Shown here in pieces: positions 1-6,570 of a stretch of DNA of 13,668 bases (position 1 is its first letter; every line of letters starts with the position of its first letter). Below the pieces are notes generated by a model. It was given only the letters and a program-made list of their open reading frames with translations, was not told where the DNA came from and ran no database searches. The DNA is from Methanosarcinales archaeon (lineage in GTDB: Archaea > Halobacteriota > Methanosarcinia > Methanosarcinales > Methanogasteraceae). The stretch lies in the NCBI GenBank assembly GCA_030605805.1, contig JAUWHQ010000072.1:1-13668 (forward strand), given 5' to 3'. The position numbers and the translations under genes were made by a program.

Positions 1-211
1 TGACCTCAAGATTCGCGCTCGAGATCTCCTGCTTTCTGATACGCTCGATCTCGTGCTCTGCAGATGCCACCTTCTCACCAGTGATCCGCTCGCCTCTGCG
101 CTTTGCCGCATCAATGATCGATGTCACCTCTGCGTCCTGTTCTGCAGCGATTGCAGAGACTTCGTCCCGTGCACTCTTCAGGATATCCTCAACAACGTTT
201 TCCAGCCCCAT
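1..211 (-). CDS. ahaE: A-type ATP synthase subunit E (N-terminal 70 codons, cut by window edge)
   Basis: Subunit E forms the peripheral stalk with subunit H and anchors the A3B3 head of the archaeal ATP synthase. The visible N terminus begins MGLENVVEDILKSARDEV and continues as a charged, Ala/Glu/Lys/Arg-rich helix, as expected for the coiled-coil half of the E/H stalk. There are no membrane segments. The ATG at 211 lies two bases after the TGA of the K subunit gene (216-214), so translation is probably coupled; I see no strong separate ribosome binding site. The gene runs off the left edge, so the globular C-terminal domain is not visible. Position after K in the H-I-K-E order matches the known aha operon and supports the call more than the short sequence alone does. 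Confidence 0.85.
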   Translation of the reverse strand, partial: MGLENVVEDILKSARDEVSAIAAEQDAEVTSIIDAAKRRGERITGEKVASAEHEIERIRKQEISSANLEV

Positions 212-213
212 GA

Positions 214-474
214 TCACATGAGCAGCATGATCGCAATAACGAAGCCGAAGATCACGATCGTCTCCGGAATAACGGTCATGATCAGACCCTTACCAAAGAG
301 TTCCTCTTTCTCGGTAAATGCTCCGACCGCGGCAGAACCGATATCCTTCTCTGCAAGACCCGAGCCAAGACCCGCAAGTCCGACTGCAAGTCCTGCGCCG
401 ATCGCGATCAAGCCTGCCTGATTTGCTGCCAGCTGTTCAACTGTTGTCTGTGCTATATCTACTGGTATTGTCAT
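214..474 (-). CDS. ahaK: A-type ATP synthase subunit K (membrane rotor proteolipid, c subunit)
   Basis: This 86-residue protein is the c-ring subunit of the A-type ATP synthase rotor, which carries H+ or Na+ past the I subunit. It is a two-helix hairpin: helix 1 is Gly/Ala-rich (about residues 18-42, GAGLAVGLAGLGSGLAEKD) and helix 2 spans about 63-86. The ion-binding carboxylate is Glu71 in the PETIVIFGF stretch of helix 2, followed by Thr72. Aligned by eye to Na+-binding c subunits, Glu42 sits where a helix-1 Gln is usual and Thr72 follows the key Glu. Na+ coupling is possible but cannot be settled by eye. The gene starts two bases after the stop of the I gene, with an AGAGGA motif embedded in the end of I. 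Confidence 0.95.
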   Translation of the reverse strand: MTIPVDIAQTTVEQLAANQAGLIAIGAGLAVGLAGLGSGLAEKDIGSAAVGAFTEKEELFGKGLIMTVIPETIVIFGFVIAIMLLM

Positions 475-476
475 TT

Positions 477-2429
477 TTATTCCTCTGTGTATATTCTCTT
501 GTATCCGAATGGATCGTATATTCTGCCCCCGCCTTCGTAGAACTTGGTAAAGAATTCCACGTACTGCAACCTGAGTGCGTGCAGTCCAGGGGCGATTATG
601 CTCAGTGCGGTATTGAGCGCATGTCCAAGTATGAATATGATCGCTGCGACGACAATGAAGAGCCCACCGCTATCGAACATCATTCCTGACATGGTATTGA
701 TCGCTGTTGCGATACCGATCGATGATAGCCCGACCGCAAGCAGCCTTGAGTACGAAAGGATGTTGCTCAGGATGGATGGTATCTCAATAATAGCGGTACC
801 GCCCTCTCCTGCGATTAGCATGATGACTGCAAGCGCGAATATGACTGCACCCGGCAGCATGCTTGATACAGTCCCAATCATTCCGAACAGGAGGAGGAAG
901 ATGCCGAGTTGCAGCACCATCCAGCCGCCTTTTTCGAGTATCGCCGCTTTCATGCCGTGTTTCGCAAGTACATTGCGGAATCCCGCGATAAACCCTATGT
1001 TGATATGTATCACGCCGATGATCAGGGTCAGGACCAGCAGGGTGGTGACGAGGTGTGTTCTGTGAATCGGGTATGTGATCATCTCGCCGCCCAGACCCGA
1101 CACGATATCGACGGTGTGCCATCCTGGAATCAATCCCGGATGCCCGTGAGTGCCCGCGAGCGGGAATCCAAGAAATTCACCGTATAATATCCCGAAAATT
1201 AGCGTAACTATGTTACAGTAGATCAGGACGGTGAAGAGCGAGTTCCACCCTTCTCCATGCAGTTTTGACCTTCCATAGAACGATATTGCAAGTAATATTA
1301 ATGCATACCCAATATCTCCAAGGATCAATCCATAAAAGAGCGGGAATGCGATGAATACAAGAGCAGTCGGATCGATCTCATGATATCTCGGGCGGGCATA
1401 GAGATTCATGACCGCTTCCATCGGTTTCACGATCTTCGGATTGTCGTATTCGATCGGGACATTTGAGTCGTCAGCCTTATCACCTTCATCACCCCCATCA
1501 GCCCCAACAGTCGCCCTATCGGATCGTGTGACGTGAACCCGATTATCGGTCGCCTCTTCGACCCTTGATTTCAATGTCTCAAACTCGTCATCCGGAACCC
1601 AGCCATCGATTGCGAAGGCGTGCTCGGACGTCGCAAAGAAGAGTGGTGCCTCCTTCTTCTGGGTCTCGATGGAGAGTAACTCCTCGCTTGCAAGAATAAA
1701 CTCCTCATACTGCGCTTTGACCGAATCGATCTCGGAAGCGAGGGATTTGAGATCTTTCACAAACATGTCGCGCCGGGTTTCGAGTTCATTCAAAAGTTCA
1801 TCGGGTACACCCGACATCGCGGGTATCTTAACCTCGTTGAAGAGGGCATCGCTTAGCAGTTTGGCAACCACGTCAGCGTGTTTAGCCGGAACAAATAGCA
1901 CGATGGTCCCTGTGTCACCGGCATACAACCAGTAATCAGTGGTAATCCTGCTTATTCCGGCTTCGATCTCTGCATCCTTCTTGATCGTGCCAGCAAAGAC
2001 ATGGAGCGTTTCATATCCGGAGCAAAGATCAAAGTTCACAGGAATTCCCGAAAAAACTCTGATTTCGTGTATGTTTGTCTCTGCGTCCTTTATCTTCGCC
2101 TCGATCTCTGATTTTTTCTTCAGTTTTTCCGAAACCGCGGACTCGAGTTCATCGAGTTTCTCTTCGAGTTCGGACGACACCGCTTCAGCGCTGGTTGGCT
2201 TGATGTACGGTTTTTTGATGCCGAGGAAGCTTGCGATCGAGCGCAGTTTGAGCAGTCTCTTTGAGTCCTGTTCCACGCCGGCAAGTGGTTTGCCGATGCT
2301 GAAATACTCCTCACCGGTATACTCCTCGATATGTACGACATGCAGATCGTGCAGGACTCCGATGGTTGGTTCAAGGACATCCTTGTGACCAACGAACAGC
2401 ACCCTACTCATCTGCTTCGGCTTTAGCAT
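477..2429 (-). CDS. ahaI: A-type ATP synthase subunit I (membrane stator, a subunit)
   Basis: Subunit I (650 residues) is the stator that forms the two ion half-channels next to the K ring. The N-terminal half (about 1-325) is cytosolic, with long coiled-coil stretches that bind the peripheral stalks. The C-terminal half holds several membrane helices. The conserved helix NILSYSRLLAVGLSS carries the essential arginine (R562), and a second conserved arginine (R620) lies in HALRLQYVEFF, both as in V/A-type a subunits. The start chosen is the ATG at 2429 (MLKPKQMSRVLFV): it has a good GAGAGGA site six bases upstream and matches the usual family N terminus. An ATG at 2411 lacks such a site. The gene overlaps ahaH by 26 bases. 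An Asp/Gly-rich linker (about 1460-1510) separates the two halves. Confidence 0.95.
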   Translation of the reverse strand: MLKPKQMSRVLFVGHKDVLEPTIGVLHDLHVVHIEEYTGEEYFSIGKPLAGVEQDSKRLLKLRSIASFLGIKKPYIKPTSAEAVSSELEEKLDELESAVSEKLKKKSEIEAKIKDAETNIHEIRVFSGIPVNFDLCSGYETLHVFAGTIKKDAEIEAGISRITTDYWLYAGDTGTIVLFVPAKHADVVAKLLSDALFNEVKIPAMSGVPDELLNELETRRDMFVKDLKSLASEIDSVKAQYEEFILASEELLSIETQKKEAPLFFATSEHAFAIDGWVPDDEFETLKSRVEEATDNRVHVTRSDRATVGADGGDEGDKADDSNVPIEYDNPKIVKPMEAVMNLYARPRYHEIDPTALVFIAFPLFYGLILGDIGYALILLAISFYGRSKLHGEGWNSLFTVLIYCNIVTLIFGILYGEFLGFPLAGTHGHPGLIPGWHTVDIVSGLGGEMITYPIHRTHLVTTLLVLTLIIGVIHINIGFIAGFRNVLAKHGMKAAILEKGGWMVLQLGIFLLLFGMIGTVSSMLPGAVIFALAVIMLIAGEGGTAIIEIPSILSNILSYSRLLAVGLSSIGIATAINTMSGMMFDSGGLFIVVAAIIFILGHALNTALSIIAPGLHALRLQYVEFFTKFYEGGGRIYDPFGYKRIYTEE

Positions 2430-2748
2430 GAACTGTCCTCTCAAATTCTGCGAGTAAAAAATCAACTGCGGCGTCGATCCTGCCAGATGCAGCATCCTTC
2501 AGTGCTTTTGCATCGACCTCCCCCCGGCGAATGATCGTTTCCCGCTCCTCGGATATCCTACCTTTTTCGGCATTCATCAGGCGGTCGGCATGATCCTTTG
2601 CGCGCTCTTCAGCGATGCTTAAAATCTCACGCGCCTCTGCTTTCGCATCGGCGATCGCTTTCCGCCGGTCTTCGTATCCCTGCGCGATCATCGCCTTGGC
2701 ATCGGATTCCGCCTGTTTGATCCGTTCAAGGATTCCGCTTTCACTCAT
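2404..2748 (-). CDS. ahaH: A-type ATP synthase subunit H (peripheral stalk)
   Basis: This 114-residue soluble protein begins MSESGILERIKQAESDAKAM and is almost wholly charged and helical, rich in Ala, Glu, Lys and Arg. That is typical of AhaH, which pairs with subunit E in a right-handed coiled coil to make the peripheral stalk. There are no membrane segments or cysteines. The start at 2748 is preferred over the in-frame GTG at 2760 because GAGG sits six bases upstream of it. It is the first gene of the aha cluster here; its end overlaps the start of ahaI. The gene lies 42 bases after rpoL, and a TATA-like element in that gap may start transcription of the ATPase operon. Confidence 0.88.
   Translation of the reverse strand: MSESGILERIKQAESDAKAMIAQGYEDRRKAIADAKAEAREILSIAEERAKDHADRLMNAEKGRISEERETIIRRGEVDAKALKDAASGRIDAAVDFLLAEFERTVHAKAEADE
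2436..2442 (-). promoter_or_regulatory. Ribosome binding site inside ahaH that fixes the ahaI start
   Basis: GAGAGGA on the minus strand lies six bases before the ATG at 2429 and within the ahaH coding region. No comparable motif precedes the alternative ahaI ATG at 2411. This decides the start in favour of the longer protein and implies that ribosomes translating the end of ahaH pass over the ahaI start. Confidence 0.7.
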
Positions 2749-2773
2749 CGATTTCCTCACTGGTATGTGTACA

Positions 2774-2788
2774 TTGATAAATGCTTCG
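2774..2788 (-). promoter_or_regulatory. Candidate BRE/TATA promoter of the ATP synthase operon
   Basis: In the 42-base gap between rpoL and ahaH the minus strand reads CGAAGCATTTATCAA. This has the purine-rich BRE followed by a TATA-like core, similar in layout to the clearer mtr promoter in this window. Spacing would place the transcript start within a few bases of the ahaH ribosome binding site, giving a very short leader. Read-through from rpoL is also possible, so this is a tentative call. Confidence 0.35.
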
Positions 2789-2790
2789 TT

Positions 2791-3069
2791 TCAGATGTTT
2801 GTCTGCTCAAGGAACACAGCCTTAAATTCATCGCAGATCGCAGTCAATTTAACAAGCGCGCTGCGCACCGCCTGTATCGGATCCACGCCGCTTGTGCGCA
2901 CATACATGATCGGCTCGCTGATGCCGAGATATTTGATATCATAGCTCGCGATCTCGACCGCATCATCGTCCAGAAGGATGGATTTCAGCAGGTGTAACAG
3001 GGTGTGCGTCTCGCCTGCGATCTCCATCTCCAGTTCGGTATCTGTTTTATTCAGGATCTTTAGATTCAT
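2791..3069 (-). CDS. rpoL: DNA-directed RNA polymerase subunit Rpo11 (RpoL)
   Basis: This 92-residue protein is the archaeal Rpo11/L subunit, counterpart of eukaryotic RPB11 and of one half of the bacterial alpha dimer. It pairs with Rpo3 to nucleate polymerase assembly. Family motifs are visible: the start MNLKILNKTDTELEMEI, then HTLLHLLKSILLDDDAVEIASYDI around residues 22-45, then ISEPIMYVRT around 50-59, then a C-terminal amphipathic helix. Length matches the family (about 90-100). No strong ribosome binding site precedes the ATG; GGAG lies eleven bases upstream. It stands between NOG1 (160 bases upstream) and the ATP synthase genes (42 bases downstream), all on the same strand. Confidence 0.93.
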   Translation of the reverse strand: MNLKILNKTDTELEMEIAGETHTLLHLLKSILLDDDAVEIASYDIKYLGISEPIMYVRTSGVDPIQAVRSALVKLTAICDEFKAVFLEQTNI

Positions 3070-3112
3070 CCGGATACATACTCCATGTCTTTACCATTGC
3101 CTTGTAGTGCAG

Positions 3113-3150
3113 TATTGAAGTATCTTATGCTTCAAGGTTACGCTTCAATA
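3113..3150. repeat. Inverted repeat with nested direct repeat upstream of rpoL
   Basis: Arms TATTGAAG (3113-3120) and CTTCAATA (3143-3150) are perfectly complementary across a 22-base spacer. The heptamer GCTTCAA also occurs as a direct repeat at 3129-3135 and 3142-3148. It lies 44-81 bases upstream of the rpoL start, where an operator or a terminator of the preceding NOG1 unit could sit. The rest of the 161-base gap between NOG1 and rpoL (3070-3230) shows no convincing gene or strong TATA box. Confidence 0.4.
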
Positions 3151-3230
3151 TCGTTCGTTTCGGTGGCAATGATGCTGATGGCTGGACCGGAAGGATCGCA
3201 ATTGGCATGCAAGTGCTCACACCGGACGGA

Positions 3231-4217
3231 TCATCGTGTTTTAGTCACTCTATTGCCGGACTCGGCGTCGCTGACGTCCAATGTCTGAGAATCAATTGCC
3301 CCGATCAGCCGCCGCAACACTTCATCCACCCCGTACCCGGTCTCTGTCGAGATCCGGTACTCCCATTCGCCATGAAAGTCAGCGAGATCGCACTTGTTCG
3401 CCGCAACAATGACCGGGATTGCGAGTGTCTTCTCGAGCTCACGCTGCATATTGGTCTGATCAGTGAGCGGATAGCCGCAGTGCTCGGACGGGTCGATCAA
3501 GAGCAGAACCACATCGCCAACGTGTTTTAGCGCAGTTATCGCCTGCAATTCGATGCTGTTACGGTCATGGAGCGGGCGATCAAGGAGACCTGGCGTATCC
3601 ACGACCTGATACCGCTTTTTATCACGCACGAAATGCCCGATGTATATTCCTTTCGTCGTGAACGGATACGTGGCGATCTCGGGTTTCGCGTCGGTCACCC
3701 GCCTCACAAAACTCGATTTGCCGACGTTCGGATAGCCAGCAACCACGATCGTCGGCGTATCGGATATATCGGGCAGTTTCCTGAGAATGTTTCGCGCATC
3801 GTTTAGAAAATGCAAGTCTTTGTCCACTTCATGCACGATTGAGGATATCCTGGCATAAGCCTGTTTCCGCACACGAACCGAGTCGTCGGATTTTATCGTT
3901 CGCACGGATTCACGCGCAATCGACCTGACCTTCTCGCCTGCCCAGTGCACGGATGCGAGCGACATCCTGAGCCGGTCGATTCCGACGACGATATCGGTCA
4001 GTTCAGAGTAAAAGGGGGAGAGTTCATCGAAATTCGGGAAATCGTGCACTGTTTTCAGCAGACGAGTCGATAGGACGTCTGACATCGTCTGGATCATCGA
4101 TTTCTGGATGTTAACAACCCGTCCTTTCCCTGACCTGGCAGGGCGCAGGGCGCGCCGAAACGCCTGATCAAGGAGCTCGTCTGCGGTCGGGACGGTGCGT
4201 AATCGTTCGTAGATCAT
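3231..4217 (-). CDS. NOG1-family GTP-binding protein
   Basis: This 328-residue protein belongs to the archaeal NOG1 group of the OBG/HflX-like GTPases. Its eukaryotic relatives act in assembly of the large ribosomal subunit. An N-terminal helical domain (about 1-150) precedes the G domain. All GTPase motifs are visible: G1 GYPNVGKSS (161-169), G2 threonines in PFTTKG (185-190), G3 DTPG (207-210), G4 NKCD (274-277) and a G5-like STETG (290-294). The N-terminal part with HWAGEKVRSIARES is typical of NOG1 rather than of OBG. The ATG at 4217 overlaps, as ATGA, the TGA of a small upstream reading frame, suggesting coupling. GGGTGGG lies about five bases upstream. The last 18 residues are polar and look disordered. 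Confidence 0.9.
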   Translation of the reverse strand: MIYERLRTVPTADELLDQAFRRALRPARSGKGRVVNIQKSMIQTMSDVLSTRLLKTVHDFPNFDELSPFYSELTDIVVGIDRLRMSLASVHWAGEKVRSIARESVRTIKSDDSVRVRKQAYARISSIVHEVDKDLHFLNDARNILRKLPDISDTPTIVVAGYPNVGKSSFVRRVTDAKPEIATYPFTTKGIYIGHFVRDKKRYQVVDTPGLLDRPLHDRNSIELQAITALKHVGDVVLLLIDPSEHCGYPLTDQTNMQRELEKTLAIPVIVAANKCDLADFHGEWEYRISTETGYGVDEVLRRLIGAIDSQTLDVSDAESGNRVTKTR

Positions 4218-4367
4218 GTTAACCCACCCTCTGGATGATTAAACTCTTCTGTCAAACCCTCTTTTATCTCCTGTTCCATTTTACGTACGAGTTTCTTTCT
4301 TTCCTCTTTCGAGAGGTCATAAAACTTACGATTCCTGTATATGGCGATTTCATCATCTCCTTTTCAT
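4214..4367 (-). pseudogene. Small charged protein gene upstream of NOG1, frameshifted at its 5' end
   Basis: I do not recognise this protein. On the minus strand an open frame ends at the TGA 4216-4214, which overlaps the NOG1 ATG. It encodes a credible small protein with IYRNRKFYDLSKEERKKLV followed by a Glu/Lys-rich helix ending EEFNHPEGGLT. This frame has no ATG, GTG or TTG before an internal Met (4279). An ATG at 4367 lies one base out of frame. Removing a single A from the AAAA run at 4364-4361 would join it to the rest and give a clean 50-residue protein. As written, the ATG frame stops after four codons. Possible explanations are a sequencing error in the A run, a real frameshift mutation, programmed +1 frameshifting, or initiation at a rare codon (ATC at 4348, eight bases after AAAGGAG). 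Coding is inferred from composition and the ATGA overlap. Confidence 0.55.
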
Positions 4368-4385
4368 AACCTGTTCTACCAGCAG

Positions 4386-4394
4386 CATAAAATA
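4386..4394. promoter_or_regulatory. Shared TATA-like element between the NOG1 unit and endonuclease IV
   Basis: CATAAAATA on the plus strand, reading TATTTTATG on the minus strand, lies centrally between the divergent units. Counting about 25-28 bases in each direction lands near the ATG at 4418 (endonuclease IV) and near the ATG at 4367 (small gene before NOG1). Both could therefore be leaderless transcripts, which fits the lack of a good ribosome binding site before either start. No other TATA candidate stands out in this gap. Confidence 0.4.
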
Positions 4395-4417
4395 GTAATC
4401 GAACCATGGGGTCTGCA

Positions 4418-5281
4418 ATGGTGAAAGTTGGCGTACACGTATCCATCGCGGGCTCGATAGACCTGGCTGTTGACAGGGCGCAGAAACTGGGCTGCGACAC
4501 GTTCCAGATGTTCACGAGAAACCCGAGGGGCTGGCGGTTCAAGGATCTCGCCCCTGAACAGGCAGATAAGTTCATAACAAAGATCAAGAGGTCAGGTATC
4601 TACCCGCCGGTCGTCCATGCACCGTATCTACCGAATCTGGCATCGCCAAAGGAGGATGTCTACAGCCGCTCGGTCGATGCGCTCGCAAACGAGATTGCAC
4701 GGTGCAAGCAGCTCCATGTTCCGTATCTTGTGACCCATCTCGGAAGTCACCTTGGAACAGGCATGGAAAGGGGATTCGAGCGCATAATATCGGCTGTGAA
4801 TACGGCACTTGCTGTGGTCGGCGAGAACGATTCTACGAATGATTATATGATGCTTTTGCTTGAGAACACGGCTGGCACAAAGAACAGCATGGGCGGGCGT
4901 TTCGAGGACATCGGGAGGATCATCGGCGGTGCTGTGCGCGACGATCTGGTCGGGGTCTGCTTCGACACATGCCATGCATTCGCTGCCGGCTACGAACTCC
5001 GGACTGTCGATGCGCTCGATGCGACGATGGCTCGGTTCGATGAGGTTATCGGGCTTGACCGGCTGAAACTCGTCCATCTGAACGACTCGAAGGGCGGCTT
5101 AAACTCGGGGCTTGACCGGCATGAGCACATCGGCATGGGTTACATCAGAGAAGACGGATTTCGGGTTGTGCTGCACCACGATATCCTCAAAAAGCTCCCG
5201 ATGATACTCGAAACTCCTGTTGATGACCGGAGGGATGATGTGGGGAATATTCAGATGGTACGGATGCTTGCTATGGACTGA
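4418..5281 (+). CDS. nfo: Endonuclease IV (AP endonuclease)
   Basis: This enzyme cuts DNA 5' of abasic sites in base excision repair. It is a TIM-barrel enzyme with three zinc ions. From the ATG at 4418 it is 287 residues, the usual size. The expected metal ligands are all present: H67 (VVHAPY), H107 (THLGSH), E149 (LLENTAG), D183 and H186 (FDTCH), H220 (LVHLND), D233 and H235 (LDRHEH) and E265 (ILETP). The start at 4418 (MVKVGVHVSIAG) fits the family N terminus and the spacing from a TATA-like element. An ATG at 4406, four codons earlier, is also open and is the alternative. The gene is divergent from NOG1 and convergent with mtr, so it is probably its own transcript. Confidence 0.93.
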   Translation: MVKVGVHVSIAGSIDLAVDRAQKLGCDTFQMFTRNPRGWRFKDLAPEQADKFITKIKRSGIYPPVVHAPYLPNLASPKEDVYSRSVDALANEIARCKQLHVPYLVTHLGSHLGTGMERGFERIISAVNTALAVVGENDSTNDYMMLLLENTAGTKNSMGGRFEDIGRIIGGAVRDDLVGVCFDTCHAFAAGYELRTVDALDATMARFDEVIGLDRLKLVHLNDSKGGLNSGLDRHEHIGMGYIREDGFRVVLHHDILKKLPMILETPVDDRRDDVGNIQMVRMLAMD

Positions 5282-5403
5282 TGTGGGCGGATACATCGAA
5301 TTGTGACCGCCGGGAGGGTTGATATCTGATATATATCATACATCATTGCACGATGGCATAAGGGGTTTGGAGGTAGCTCCGGCGAATATATGTGCAGGTC
5401 TCA

Positions 5404-5496
5404 AACGCTAATGCTACGAATAGCACAAATGACACGAATGCGGTAGTTGTTTCCATATAAATTCGTGTCATTCATCCGATTCGTGAAATTCGTGAT
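5404..5496. repeat. Inverted array of 9-base units around a 12-base perfect inverted repeat
   Basis: Right of centre, four 9-base units follow each other on the plus strand: ATTCGTGTC, ATTCATCCG, ATTCGTGAA, ATTCGTGAT (5461-5496). Left of centre, the minus strand reads ATTCGTGTC, ATTTGTGCT, ATTCGTAGC and a weaker ATTAGCGTT (5439 down to 5404). Both half-arrays thus point outward from a 21-base centre (5440-5460). The innermost units make a perfect 12-base inverted repeat, AATGACACGAAT (5428-5439) with ATTCGTGTCATT (5461-5472). No transposase or flanking duplication was seen. It could be a relic of a small non-autonomous element, a protein-binding array or a structured RNA. Confidence 0.75.
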
Positions 5497-5583
5497 GAAA
5501 TCGTTCCGTATGGAAAAATACCCGCCTCCGAAACAAGGGTTAGAAATGCTAAAATTCCAAATTACACTCATGGAGTGGGATAG

Positions 5584-5616
5584 CAAAAAAATAAAAGAGC
5601 ATCCCCCGAAGGGGAT
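5584..5616 (-). terminator. Probable terminator of the mtr operon
   Basis: Ten bases after the mtrH stop, the minus strand forms ATCCCC-TTCG-GGGGAT, a six-base-pair stem closed by the very stable UUCG tetraloop. It is followed by GCTCTTTTATTTTTTTGC. Archaeal transcription ends mainly at T-rich tracts, and this one is the strongest T tract after the operon. The position directly after the last mtr gene supports the call. Confidence 0.75.
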
Positions 5617-5625
5617 TCACACGCT

Positions 5626-6561
5626 TCAAATCAGCTTCTTGATCGGGTGGTTCGGATCCAGTACCGTAAGCCCGAGTTCCTCTGCGTTCTCAGCAACCAT
5701 GATATCGATCATCGCAGCAGCAGGTGCGACCATCGTCGCATTCTCAATCGGTCCGTACAGATAGTAATCCGCACCGCCAATTCCAGCGATCAGGTTGGTT
5801 CCGATGTCAACAGGAGCCCACACGTCGCGGTGTTCCTTCTTATACGTCTTCATCCAGTCCCATGCGGACGCGGAGTTGTGATAACCTGCGCCAACAGGAA
5901 GCCCGAGCCTTGCCTTGACAGCAACGCCTGCACGAACATTAGCGCCTGCGCCTGCTCCGAGCGGCATCGCAGCAACGTCGATTAAGGGCTTCGTGATGCC
6001 GCATTCCTCTGCGATATCGAGCATGCCCTTCTCAACACCTGCGCCGCCGATCTCAAGGATCTCTACCTTTCCCTTGACACCTGCCTCGGTTGCATTGAAC
6101 GCGAGAACGATCGCTGCTGTGAGATCAGACTCTGTTAGCGCCGCAACTTCATCCTCGTGGATACTCGCGTTGATCGAATTGTGTATGCCGCGGTCCGCAA
6201 CACCGATCTCGGTTGCGTACTTGACACCATAAGCCCGAACATCGCCTGCCGAAGAGTCGATTAGGAACGGCTCATCATACCCGTCCACGAACCAGTCGAT
6301 GTACTTCTTCATTGCCTCATTCGTCTCTGCAACGATCTGGTTGCAGTGTGGGTTGCCGGTGATGTCACTGACCTCTTCTGCTGCCGTCCAGAGGGTGTCA
6401 GCAGCGTTCTTATCGAACTCTCCTTTGTCCTCATCCGTTACGATCTTGTGCCTGTTATAAAACATCGAACCGAAGAGTACGGTTGGATATTCTCCTGGCT
6501 GACCTCCTATCGTTGTGCCTCCCAAATCGAAGACTTTCTGTTCTTTATCAAATCTGAACAT
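5626..6561 (-). CDS. mtrH: Tetrahydromethanopterin S-methyltransferase subunit H
   Basis: MtrH (311 residues) is the soluble subunit of Mtr that moves the methyl group from methyl-tetrahydromethanopterin to the cob(I)amide on MtrA. It has the TIM-barrel fold of the methyl-H4folate methyltransferase family. Family features visible include the N terminus MFRFDKEQKVFDLGG, IGGQPGEYPTVLFGSMFY (residues 18-35), FLIDSSAGDVRAYGVKYA around 99-116, and a Gly/Ala-rich stretch MPLGAGAGANVRAGVAVKA near 199-217. There are no membrane segments. The start has GAGG eight bases upstream and lies nine bases after mtrG. It is the last gene of the operon and is followed at once by a hairpin/T-tract terminator. 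Confidence 0.97.
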   Translation of the reverse strand: MFRFDKEQKVFDLGGTTIGGQPGEYPTVLFGSMFYNRHKIVTDEDKGEFDKNAADTLWTAAEEVSDITGNPHCNQIVAETNEAMKKYIDWFVDGYDEPFLIDSSAGDVRAYGVKYATEIGVADRGIHNSINASIHEDEVAALTESDLTAAIVLAFNATEAGVKGKVEILEIGGAGVEKGMLDIAEECGITKPLIDVAAMPLGAGAGANVRAGVAVKARLGLPVGAGYHNSASAWDWMKTYKKEHRDVWAPVDIGTNLIAGIGGADYYLYGPIENATMVAPAAAMIDIMVAENAEELGLTVLDPNHPIKKLI

Positions 6562-6570
6562 ATCAATACC

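Larger units (their letters stand above)
5282..5625. other. 344-base spacer between convergent nfo and mtrH
   Basis: No convincing gene lies here. The spacer holds, in order: a 12-base palindrome TGATATATATCA (5327-5338); the inverted 9-base repeat array (5404-5496); an A/T-rich stretch including AAAATTCCAAATTACAC (about 5550-5566); and the mtr terminator hairpin (5584-5616). Open frames crossing it (for example 5447-5764 plus) follow the repeats and run antisense into mtrH, so they are not accepted. Confidence 0.7.

Noticed and set aside
544..1065. Plus-strand 173-codon open frame
   Set aside because: Lies wholly antisense to the membrane half of ahaI; its composition mirrors the reverse of hydrophobic codons. 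Shadow frame.
3085..3288. Plus-strand 67-codon frame in the NOG1-rpoL spacer
   Set aside because: No ribosome binding site, no recognisable motif, and it runs antisense into the end of NOG1.
5327..5338. 12-base palindrome TGATATATATCA after nfo
   Set aside because: Low-complexity AT dinucleotide run that can be palindromic by chance; no flanking context to give it a role.
5404..5496. CRISPR array or insertion sequence at the 9-base repeats
   Set aside because: Units are far too short and unspaced for CRISPR, and there is no transposase, long terminal inverted repeat or visible target duplication.
5447..5764. Plus-strand 105-codon open frame in the nfo-mtrH spacer
   Set aside because: Its first part is a translation of the 9-base repeats (FVSFIRFVKFV-like) and its second half is antisense to mtrH across the terminator.
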